A stretch of DNA of 5,735 bases from an uncultured Eubacterium sp. (GCA_905236735.1 CAJOOU010000031.1:1-5735), one strand, 5' to 3'; positions 1-5,507 are shown, counted from the first letter of the stretch. The notes: generated from the sequence alone by a model not told the origin. Translations and numbers: made by a program.

Positions 1-1035
1 GACGGGAATCTAAATGTTGTTACGGTAAATGACGAGGACGGAGAAATTACCGAGGATGACCTTGAGACTGAACCGCAGACGAGCGTAGAGGACGGAGTGC
101 AGGTCTCAAAACAGTATGTATTTGCGATGGATACGGAGATGTATCTGGCGGTATACGGAGATGAAAGCAAAGAGGCCATAGCAGAAGCGGTGAGCGAAAT
201 AAAGAGGATAGACTCTCTTCTTTCGGTAGGGGATGAAGAAAGCGAAATCTATGAGCTTAATACAAACGGCTCGGCTGTTATTTCAGAGGAAACTTACGAT
301 TTGATAAATGAAGCTGTAGGGATAGGAGTACTTACAGAAGGCGCTCTTGATATTACGGTATATCCGCTGATGGATGCATGGGGATTTACGACTCAAAACT
401 ACAGAGTGCCGGAGGCAGAAGAAATAGAGAGCCTCTTAGAGCTTACCGGCACAGACAAAATCCATTATGACGAAAATACAGGAGAAATGACACTGGGCGA
501 GGGTACACAGATTGACCTTGGCGCGATAGCCAAAGGTTATACCTCGTCAAAGCTTATGGAGATTTTTTCTCAGTATGATGTGGTGAGTGCAATGGTTTCC
601 CTTGGCGGAAATGTTCATGTGTACAAGGATAAGCCGGACGGCACTCTTTGGAATGTGGCGATAGCAGATCCTGATGATACATCTTCTTATCTCGGAGCAG
701 TAAAGGTGGAGGATAAGTGCGTTATCACATCCGGAGGCTATGAGAGATATTTTGAAGAAGACGGGGTTATATATCATCATATCCTTGACCCTTCTACGGG
801 ATATCCTGCCGACAGTGGGGTCAGCAGTGTGACTATAGTAAGCTCTGATGGAACACTTTCCGATGCCTTATCTACCTCTCTTTTTGTAATGGGACTTGAA
901 AAGGCTACGGATTACTGGAGAGAGCACTCAGATGAGTTTGATTTTGTTATAAAGACCGATGACGGAGAAATCTATATTACCTGCGGGCTTGACGGAGTAT
1001 TCAGTTCGGACGCAAGCTATAGCATTATAGAGTGA
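1..1035 (+). CDS. apbE: FAD:protein FMN transferase (ApbE family), 5'-truncated by window edge
   Basis: ApbE enzymes split FAD and attach FMN through a phosphoester bond to a threonine of partner proteins, outside the cytoplasm, using Mg2+. The frame is open from base 1, so 344 residues are visible and the start is missing. The GTG at 97 is in frame, but nothing marks it as the true start. Counting from base 1, an acidic linker (about 1-32) leads into the ApbE core (F-A-M-D-T at 41-45). The nucleotide-binding loop is G-A-I-A-K-G-Y (174-180), followed by G-G-N-V-H (202-206), H-H-I-L-D-P-S-T-G-Y-P (259-269) and D-A-L-S-T (288-292). By family knowledge, Asp288 and Thr292 match the Mg2+ ligands, so the enzyme looks active. 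The missing N-terminus probably carries a lipoprotein signal or membrane anchor (inference). The S-G-A-T proteins encoded downstream are its obvious substrates. Confidence 0.93.
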   Translation, partial: DGNLNVVTVNDEDGEITEDDLETEPQTSVEDGVQVSKQYVFAMDTEMYLAVYGDESKEAIAEAVSEIKRIDSLLSVGDEESEIYELNTNGSAVISEETYDLINEAVGIGVLTEGALDITVYPLMDAWGFTTQNYRVPEAEEIESLLELTGTDKIHYDENTGEMTLGEGTQIDLGAIAKGYTSSKLMEIFSQYDVVSAMVSLGGNVHVYKDKPDGTLWNVAIADPDDTSSYLGAVKVEDKCVITSGGYERYFEEDGVIYHHILDPSTGYPADSGVSSVTIVSSDGTLSDALSTSLFVMGLEKATDYWREHSDEFDFVIKTDDGEIYITCGLDGVFSSDASYSIIE

Positions 1036-1072
1036 TACTGCAATAATGATAAAAAACAATCAACTTCGATAA

Positions 1073-1102
1073 TTGACTTTTTCTTTCTTATTAGTTTATA
1101 CT
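1073..1102 (+). promoter_or_regulatory. Sigma-A-type promoter for the Tp47-like gene
   Basis: A TTGACT -35 box (1073-1078) and a TATACT -10 box (1097-1102) are separated by 18 bp. Transcription would begin near 1109, about 33 nt before the start codon. A 5-bp inverted repeat, TTAGT-N4-ACTAA (1091-1104), covers the -10 box and could be an operator, though it is short. The promoter implies that the downstream genes can be transcribed independently of apbE. Confidence 0.65.
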
Positions 1103-1129
1103 AACCTTTGCGTATTTAGTAAGATTATC

Positions 1130-1135
1130 AGGAGG
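1130..1135 (+). promoter_or_regulatory. Ribosome binding site fixing the start at 1142
   Basis: AGGAGG lies 6 nt before the ATG at 1142. This decides the start: the in-frame TTG at 1073 has no such site, lies inside the -35 box, and would put 23 residues in front of a clear signal peptide. Confidence 0.85.
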
Positions 1136-1141
1136 AAGAAG

Positions 1142-2578
1142 ATGACAAAGAATACTTTAATCAAAAAAATAGCTTCTGTATTCATGGCAGCAGCCGTAGC
1201 ACTTACGGCAGTGGGAATAGCAGCTGCAGAAGCACAGGCAGCGGATGAAACATATTATTACGGTACTGCTGCTCTTTCTTTTACGGAATACTATGAAGGA
1301 GAAAATACTTCTCTCTCTTCGTACGATGCCGTATCTACAGCTACAACAAACAAATATGCCCTTTTTGATAATGAGGATACCGAGATTACATATGCAGCTG
1401 ACGGAACTACAGTAGAAAGCTATGTGATAAACGGTGTTAAAAATGTGCCGGTAAGAGTTGCGGCATCAGACTGGAATGCTTTAAGCGAGGCGCAGCAGGC
1501 TGCAACAGGTATCACACTTAATTCCGATAAGACAACTGAAACTGCCGTATACAAGACTTACAATGTAAAGACCGGCAAATACTCTGCAACAGAGGGAACA
1601 ACCGTTACGGTTGATGATGCTACGGTATCGATTGAGACCAATGCAAGATGGGGTGCCTGCGCGGCTCAGACTTACGGCAACTATCAGATAAATATTACCG
1701 AAACATCAACAAGCTACATCCAGAATACCAGAGTATCGGATGATACTGAAAACCCATATGCTGTAAGTGGGGATTCTCTTCTCGGAGCCATCGTTAAGAC
1801 AGCGTCAGGCAAGAGCTACGGTATGAGATTTTCGATGGAAACCTGGGTACAGCCGTATGAGATAGCATGGAACTCTGATATTAACGGTCTCGGAGCTCTC
1901 GAGGGACAGACAATAACAGAGGTAGTATATCTTACAACAAACGGAGTATATGATTATAAGTTTGCAGCATCTGCAAAGGTAAAGAAACATATCTCAGGCA
2001 GTGCCAAGGTGCTCTTTAATGATAATGATACACTTACGGTAACCGGCGTATCAGCTCTTTCAAAGGTTTCAGACCTTACGGCAAGCGTATATTATATGGT
2101 CGGAAAAGCTAAAACATATGTTGTGGAAAATGCATCGGTAAGCGTAGATGCGGTAGGACAGGTAAAGATTGACCTTCCGGCATCTGTGGATGAGTCCGGA
2201 AATACAGCTGCTCAGACCTTTGCGGCAGATACTTTATATTATGTGGTTCTTTCAACAGCCAAATATGCGGATACCGTAGCTGTTGCAACTTATTCAGACG
2301 GTGCAACGGTAGGTACACTTTCAAAGCCTGCTATAAAGAAGGCTGTATCAACAAAGAAAAAGAAGGCAACAGTTACATGGAAAAAGGTTTCCGGAGCAGC
2401 AAAATATCAGATTAAGTATGTAACGGGAAGCACAACTAAGACAGTAACTGTAACAGGAACATCAAAGACACTTAGCTCACTTAAGAGTGGCAAGACTTAC
2501 AAAATTTATGTAAGAGCCATCTCTAAGAGCGGTCTTAGCTCGGCTTGGAGCAGCGTTAAAAAGGTTAAGGTTAAATAA
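1142..2578 (+). CDS. Secreted Tp47-like (PBP-Tp47 domain) protein with C-terminal FN3 domain
   Basis: This is a 478-residue exported protein. Residues 1-33 form a signal peptide: basic K8-K9, a hydrophobic A/V-rich core, then A-Q-A before A34. There is no lipobox cysteine. From about 38, Y-Y-Y-G-T-A-A-L-S-F-T-E-Y-Y and, further on, Y-D-A-V-S-T-A-T resemble the N-terminal region of Treponema pallidum Tp47 (Y-G-Y-A-T-L-S-Y-A-D-Y-W; F-D-A-V-S-R-A-T). Residues about 283-390 (G-S-A-K-V-L-F and T-L-T-V-T-G-V) resemble its C-terminal Ig-like domain. These matches are from memory, not from a search. Residues 396-478 are a lysine-rich FN3 domain (V-T-W-K-K-V-S-G-A, Y-K-I-Y-V-R-A-I-S) with no sortase motif, perhaps for cell-wall retention. 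Tp47 binds penicillin and has reported beta-lactamase activity without classical PBP motifs. The role here is unknown; the neighbours suggest a link to extracytosolic flavin redox chemistry. Confidence 0.65.
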   Translation: MTKNTLIKKIASVFMAAAVALTAVGIAAAEAQAADETYYYGTAALSFTEYYEGENTSLSSYDAVSTATTNKYALFDNEDTEITYAADGTTVESYVINGVKNVPVRVAASDWNALSEAQQAATGITLNSDKTTETAVYKTYNVKTGKYSATEGTTVTVDDATVSIETNARWGACAAQTYGNYQINITETSTSYIQNTRVSDDTENPYAVSGDSLLGAIVKTASGKSYGMRFSMETWVQPYEIAWNSDINGLGALEGQTITEVVYLTTNGVYDYKFAASAKVKKHISGSAKVLFNDNDTLTVTGVSALSKVSDLTASVYYMVGKAKTYVVENASVSVDAVGQVKIDLPASVDESGNTAAQTFAADTLYYVVLSTAKYADTVAVATYSDGATVGTLSKPAIKKAVSTKKKKATVTWKKVSGAAKYQIKYVTGSTTKTVTVTGTSKTLSSLKSGKTYKIYVRAISKSGLSSAWSSVKKVKVK

Positions 2579-2639
2579 AGTCAGGCGGGACTTTAGCAGA
2601 TACAGTCCGTAATATGCGGAAATAAATAAGAAAAGTGGG

Positions 2640-2663
2640 GAGACAGGCCTTAGGGTCTGTCTC
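2640..2663 (+). terminator. Hairpin between Tp47-like and FMN-binding genes; weak terminator or attenuator
   Basis: GAGACAGGCC (2640-2649) pairs with GGTCTGTCTC (2654-2663) around a TTAG loop, giving 10 bp with one G-U pair. GGG at 2637-2639 could add wobble pairs with TTT at 2664-2666. The T tract is only about three bases before ACG, so termination is probably partial. No convincing promoter is visible in 2579-2688, so read-through from 1073-1102 seems needed to express the three genes below (inference). Confidence 0.55.
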
Positions 2664-2675
2664 TTTACGCAGAAT

Positions 2676-2680
2676 AAGGA
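2676..2680 (+). promoter_or_regulatory. Ribosome binding site fixing the start at 2689
   Basis: AAGGA lies 8 nt before the ATG at 2689. The in-frame GTG at 2635 is rejected because the 18 codons it would add run straight through the hairpin and would place an arginine-rich segment before the hydrophobic signal. Confidence 0.75.
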
Positions 2681-2688
2681 AAAGAAAA

Positions 2689-3723
2689 ATGAAGATATTA
2701 AAACATTTTTTGCCGGCAGCTTTTGCCTTTGCCGTCTGCGCTATAGGTGCGGCGGCATATACACCTCATTCGGTTATAACCAAAACCGTGGAAGTGGAAG
2801 CTAAGACCGCCGAAACTGTAGAGGAACTTATGGATACCGAGCTTACGGAAATAGTTGAAGAAGAAACTATGTCCGAAGAAGAGGCCGAAGCTCTGGATAA
2901 AACATCCGATAATGTTAAGACGGTAAAGGCCGAGGGACTTACAGACGGCTCTTATACCGGTACGGGCTACGGCTGGGCCAACAGCGCAATCGCCTATAAG
3001 GCCGGCATGGGAGTAAGCTCTCCGTCGGTTTCGGCGACAATCACTGTAAGTGGTGGCAAAATCACAGCCATAACAGCGACTTCCTCTGATACAAGTGAGT
3101 ATTTTTCCAAAGCCAAGGCTATGATTCCGTATATGATAAGTGCTCAAAGCACGGGAGTGGATATAGTATCCGGGGCCACCTACAGCTCAAACGGGTTAAA
3201 GCAGGCGGTAAATAATGCCATATCAAAGGCCGGAGGCAGCTCATCCAAAGCCGAAGAAGAAAAATCCGAAGAGAGTAAAGATACTGCCTCCGGTAGCGAA
3301 AATACCGAAGAAAGCCCGGCAGATACAGGGGATGATGACGGAAGTAAGGCAGAAGAAAATGCCGAGGTACAGTATGCAGACGGAACCTACCGCGGAGAGG
3401 GCGAGGGACTCTGGGGCGCAGTAGTTGTTGATGTGACAGTTTCGGACGGAAGGATATCCGCTATAGACCTTGTAAGTACCGAAGATGACGAACTCTGGTT
3501 TAATGATGCGTGGACAATTACGGAGGATATTATTGAAAAGCAGACTTATAAGGTGGACATAGTATCGGGAGCTACCTATAGTTCGGCAGGCATTATGGAT
3601 GCGGTAAAAGATGCTCTTTCCAAGGCACCTGTCTGCGAAGAGGAAGATGATGAATCGTCAGATGATATAAAGCAAGAAGAACTATATGTATCTGAAGAAA
3701 GCACAGGAGACGAATATGAGTAA
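2689..3723 (+). CDS. Membrane-anchored/exported protein with two FMN-binding domains
   Basis: This is a 344-residue protein expected to carry two covalent FMNs outside the membrane and relay electrons. Residues 3-23 are a hydrophobic signal or anchor after M-K-I-L-K. Cys17 does not fit a strict lipobox because Val precedes it. An acidic helical stretch (about 37-70) follows. FMN-binding domain 1 (about 85-182) carries V-D-I-V-S-G-A-T-Y-S-S at 157-167, with predicted acceptor Thr164. A Ser/Glu/Asp-rich linker (about 183-228) leads to domain 2 (about 230-314) with the identical motif at 289-299 and predicted acceptor Thr296. The last 30 residues are strongly acidic. The S-G-A-T pattern is the ApbE target known from NqrC and RnfG-like proteins. 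The gene overlaps the next by 8 nt. Which domain receives electrons first cannot be read from sequence. Confidence 0.88.
   Translation: MKILKHFLPAAFAFAVCAIGAAAYTPHSVITKTVEVEAKTAETVEELMDTELTEIVEEETMSEEEAEALDKTSDNVKTVKAEGLTDGSYTGTGYGWANSAIAYKAGMGVSSPSVSATITVSGGKITAITATSSDTSEYFSKAKAMIPYMISAQSTGVDIVSGATYSSNGLKQAVNNAISKAGGSSSKAEEEKSEESKDTASGSENTEESPADTGDDDGSKAEENAEVQYADGTYRGEGEGLWGAVVVDVTVSDGRISAIDLVSTEDDELWFNDAWTITEDIIEKQTYKVDIVSGATYSSAGIMDAVKDALSKAPVCEEEDDESSDDIKQEELYVSEESTGDEYE
2941..3234 (+). repeat. Coding repeat unit 1: first FMN-binding domain
   Basis: This unit covers residues 85-182 of the two-flavin protein, opening with D-G-S-Y-T-G-T-G-Y-G and ending after the S-G-A-T motif (predicted Thr164 codon at 3178-3180). 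Compared with unit 2 it has extra sequence around W-A-N-S-A-I-A-Y-K. That divergence suggests an old duplication or the joining of two FMN-binding domains. Confidence 0.8.
3376..3630 (+). repeat. Coding repeat unit 2: second FMN-binding domain
   Basis: This unit covers residues 230-314, opening with D-G-T-Y-R-G-E-G-E-G and carrying the same 11-residue V-D-I-V-S-G-A-T-Y-S-S motif as unit 1 (predicted Thr296 codon at 3574-3576). The motif is identical in protein but differs at several third codon positions, so this is not a recent DNA duplication. Confidence 0.8.
3705..3710 (+). promoter_or_regulatory. Ribosome binding site fixing the start at 3716
   Basis: AGGAGA sits 5 nt before the ATG at 3716, inside the end of the preceding gene. 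The alternative in-frame ATG at 3686 has only a weak purine stretch upstream and would add 10 polar residues before the anchor. Confidence 0.75.
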
Positions 3724-4216
3724 ATACAGCCATTTCTGGGGAAAAATTGTTTCACTTATGCTGGTAATAGGAGCACTGGTTTCCTATAACGAGGTTTTAA
3801 ACTACAAGGATGCAAAGGCGGCGGAACTGATAGAAACCGATGAAGAGGCAGCAGTAGAAGCCGGAGTGCTCGAGATAAAAGAGGAATATAATTATGTAAG
3901 TGTGGGAGAAGTTACCAAATATAAAGACGGCACTTTTTCCGGGAGTGCCAAAGGATACGGGGGAGATATAGAAGTAAATGTGACGCTTTCAGACGGTAAG
4001 ATCACCGGGATAGAGATAGTATCGGCAAAAGGGGAGGACAGGGAATATATGAGCATGGCCGAGTCGGTCATGGAAGATATGATCTCATCAGGCAATACGA
4101 GCGTAGATACGGTAAGCGGAGCGACTCTCACATCTAACGGTATAATAAATGCCGTAAAAGTCGCAGTCTCTGAGGCTGAATATACGGAAACTGTAAAGGA
4201 GAGCCAAAGTGAATAA
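3716..4216 (+). CDS. Membrane-anchored protein with a single FMN-binding domain
   Basis: This is a 166-residue protein predicted to hold one covalent FMN on the outer face of the membrane. Residues about 10-24 form a hydrophobic anchor or signal (I-V-S-L-M-L-V-I-G-A-L-V). A-K-A-A at 33-36 could be a signal peptidase site, but an uncleaved anchor is equally possible. A charged stalk (about 37-66) leads to the FMN-binding domain (about 68-155), opening with Y-K-D-G-T-F-S-G-S-A-K-G-Y-G. Its flavinylation motif is V-D-T-V-S-G-A-T-L-T-S-N (130-141), predicted acceptor Thr137. It resembles the periplasmic domain of RnfG/NqrC-type subunits but is much shorter. It overlaps its neighbours by 8 nt on each side, so translation is probably coupled. 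Lying directly before the polyferredoxin, it is the likeliest first flavin acceptor (inference). Confidence 0.87.
   Translation: MSKYSHFWGKIVSLMLVIGALVSYNEVLNYKDAKAAELIETDEEAAVEAGVLEIKEEYNYVSVGEVTKYKDGTFSGSAKGYGGDIEVNVTLSDGKITGIEIVSAKGEDREYMSMAESVMEDMISSGNTSVDTVSGATLTSNGIINAVKVAVSEAEYTETVKESQSE
4103..4138 (+). other. Flavinylation motif codons of the single-flavin protein
   Basis: These codons specify V-D-T-V-S-G-A-T-L-T-S-N. The predicted FMN-accepting threonine codon is ACT at 4124-4126. The match to the D-x-x-S-G-A-T pattern recognised by ApbE is direct from sequence; actual modification is inferred. Confidence 0.8.
4197..4201 (+). promoter_or_regulatory. Ribosome binding site supporting a GTG start at 4209
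   Basis: AGGAG, within AAAGGAG, lies 7 nt before GTG. This supports the non-ATG start, which overlaps the upstream stop region by 8 nt. Confidence 0.75.
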
Positions 4217-5048
4217 AAAAAAGAGAATATTTCTGCATAATGCCGTAAGAATAGTAATACAGATCGTATTTCTTCTGGCGGCTCCGGGTATGTTTACGGC
4301 GGCATTTGCGGGCATAAAGACGATGTTTATGCAGATAGGCCGGGGAGAAATGATAGGGATGAGTGCTTTTTTAAAGGTTATGCTTTTACTTACCGGTTTT
4401 ACCATAGTATTCGGCAGGTTTTTTTGCGGATATGCATGTCCTTTTGGTGCAATGGGGGACTGGGTAAATTATGCGGCCGGTTTTATTGCGAAAAGATTTA
4501 AGAAAAAACTTCCGCAGATACCGGAAAAAGTAATGGGTAAACTGATTTACCTTAAGTACATTGTCTTATTCGTAATCTTGACCTTATGCGCATTGAATCT
4601 CTGGGGAAGTATATCGGAAATAAGTCCCTGGGAGGTGTTTTCTCTCATGGTGGCACTTGACCTTAATAGAGCTTTTGCATATAAGGTGGGACTTTTGGTT
4701 TTGCTTTGTTTAATTATACTTATGGTATTTAAAGAAAGATTTTTCTGCAGGGCGTTATGCCCGCTCGGAGCAGTATTTTCCATACTTCCGGTTTTGCCTT
4801 TTGCTTTGCCAAAAAGAGACAGGGAAAACTGTATCAGGGGCTGCTCTGTATGCAAAAGGACCTGTCCTTGTGATTTGGATATAGACAAAAACTCGGCTCT
4901 TTCGGGAGAATGTATATCCTGCGGAAAATGTGCATTGAAATGTCCTAAGGACAATATTAAAACCGGAGTATTAAAGACAGAATATCCGGAAATTATAGGC
5001 AAGGCGGTGCTTTTAATGGCGGTTTATTATCTGATTACTTCCTTGTAA
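4209..5048 (+). CDS. NapH-like integral membrane polyferredoxin (4Fe-4S binding)
   Basis: This 279-residue membrane protein probably moves electrons from cytosolic donors across the membrane to the flavin proteins. Hydrophobic segments lie near 12-36, 52-72, 112-132, 157-174, 186-200 and 262-279. Two C-x3-C-P motifs sit at membrane boundaries: F-C-G-Y-A-C-P-F-G-A (Cys73, Cys77) and F-C-R-A-L-C-P-L-G-A (Cys180, Cys184), the signature of the NapH/NosR/CcoG family. Two ferredoxin-type clusters follow: Cys208-x3-Cys212-x2-Cys215-x3-Cys219-Pro, with an extra Cys221, and Cys235-x2-Cys238-x2-Cys241-x3-Cys245-Pro. The last segment is an added hydrophobic tail after the ferredoxin part. The start is GTG with a good ribosome binding site. 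In NosR and other flavinylation loci, such proteins pair with FMN-binding domains; here the two are separate, overlapping genes. The 3' end overlaps the convergent regulator gene by 14 bp. Confidence 0.88.
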   Translation: MNKKKRIFLHNAVRIVIQIVFLLAAPGMFTAAFAGIKTMFMQIGRGEMIGMSAFLKVMLLLTGFTIVFGRFFCGYACPFGAMGDWVNYAAGFIAKRFKKKLPQIPEKVMGKLIYLKYIVLFVILTLCALNLWGSISEISPWEVFSLMVALDLNRAFAYKVGLLVLLCLIILMVFKERFFCRALCPLGAVFSILPVLPFALPKRDRENCIRGCSVCKRTCPCDLDIDKNSALSGECISCGKCALKCPKDNIKTGVLKTEYPEIIGKAVLLMAVYYLITSL

Positions 5049-5430
5049 GCTCTGTGAGTTTTTTGTTGAAAAAGAAATCATGTACAAGGGTGTCGTATTC
5101 TCTCCACAAGGGGAGGGTGCGGCACTCTTTTTCTTTATCGCAGGTATCCGCATTTATTGCAAGGCAGGCCACCGGTGCAAGAGGTCCTTCGGTCGCTTCA
5201 AGTATCTCTCCGACAGAATACTCTTCCTTGCACAGCTTATAGCCGCCTCCTTTTCCGCTTATGCCGGAAATGAGCCCGGCACTTACAAGGTCTTTGACTA
5301 TTATTTCGAGATATTTTTTGGATATCCCCTGTCTTTCGGCGATATCCTTAAGCGGTATGTAGTTGTCTGTTTCATGCTCGGCCAGGTCTATCATAAGGCG
5401 CAGGGCATATCTTCCTTTTGTGGATATCAT
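5035..5430 (-). CDS. Rrf2/IscR-type transcriptional regulator, probable Fe-S sensor
   Basis: This 131-residue DNA-binding protein opens with M-I-S-T-K-G-R-Y-A-L-R, the Rrf2 hallmark. The winged helix-turn-helix spans about 25-66, with recognition region I-S-K-K-Y-L-E and wing G-K-G-G-G-Y-K-L (59-66). The dimerisation helix carries E-Y-S-V-G-E-I-L-E-A-T-E-G. Cys89, Cys97 and Cys103 lie where IscR/NsrR proteins bind a cluster, before L-P-L-W (106-109). The spacing is C-x7-C-x5-C rather than the C-x5-C-x5-C of E. coli IscR, and Leu106 stands at the position of its His107 ligand. GAGG (5438-5441, minus strand) lies 7 nt before the ATG. Divergence from a cysteine desulfurase gene suggests it controls Fe-S cluster assembly; a cysteine-metabolism (CymR-like) role or nitric oxide sensing is less likely. 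The symbol iscR would fit but is not proven. Confidence 0.88.
   Translation of the reverse strand: MISTKGRYALRLMIDLAEHETDNYIPLKDIAERQGISKKYLEIIVKDLVSAGLISGISGKGGGYKLCKEEYSVGEILEATEGPLAPVACLAINADTCDKEKECRTLPLWREYDTLVHDFFFNKKLTELTRK
5047..5064 (+). terminator. Weak candidate terminator after the polyferredoxin gene
   Basis: AAGCTC-TGT-GAGTTT can form a 6-bp stem with one G-U pair and a 3-nt loop, and six T residues run from 5059 to 5064, the first three of them part of the stem. The stem is short and low in GC and lies inside the antisense end of the regulator gene. It is the only terminator-like structure I see at this convergent junction. Confidence 0.3.
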
Positions 5431-5465
5431 TTTAAAACCTCAAGATGTTAATTTTACGGGACTAT

Positions 5466-5493
5466 ATTATCACAGGATAATCGCAATATTCAA
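5466..5493 (-). promoter_or_regulatory. Promoter of the Rrf2 regulator, with inverted repeat over its -10
   Basis: Read on the minus strand, TTGAAT (5493-5488) is followed after 16 bp by GATAAT (5471-5466) with a TG extension (TGTGATAAT). Transcription would start near 5459, about 29 nt before the ATG. ATTATC-ACAG-GATAAT (5466-5481) is a perfect 6-bp inverted repeat covering the -10 box and could serve autoregulation. Confidence 0.5.
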
Positions 5494-5507
5494 GGGAAAA
5501 GATGCTA

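Noticed and set aside
97..99. GTG as the start of the ApbE gene
   Set aside because: The frame is open to the left edge, no ribosome binding site precedes this GTG, and starting here would leave the enzyme with no export signal.
1053..1086. Possible terminator after apbE: A-rich stretch, TCAA/TTGA stem, T-rich stretch
   Set aside because: The stem has only four continuous AT-rich pairs with a 9-nt loop and overlaps the -35 box; it is too weak to call.
1073..1141. N-terminal extension of the Tp47-like gene from TTG at 1073
   Set aside because: It overlaps the promoter and the ribosome binding site; the ATG at 1142 has AGGAGG at ideal spacing and begins a normal signal peptide.
2587..2610. 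Hairpin GGACT...AGTCC after the Tp47-like gene
   Set aside because: It has five pairs with an 11-nt loop and no T tract; chance is likely.
2635..2688. GTG start at 2635 for the two-flavin protein
   Set aside because: The added codons are the hairpin sequence and encode a basic stretch unlike a signal peptide; the ATG at 2689 has its own AAGGA.
2698..3147. 149-codon minus-strand open frame
   Set aside because: It lies wholly opposite the FMN-binding gene and has no recognisable domain or ribosome binding site. The same holds for the minus-strand frames at 547-780, 1805-1990, 2109-2324, 3892-4131, 4088-4405 and 4547-5002.
5080..5451. Plus-strand open frame opposite the Rrf2 gene
   Set aside because: The minus-strand reading has full Rrf2 motifs; the plus-strand protein shows no family features.
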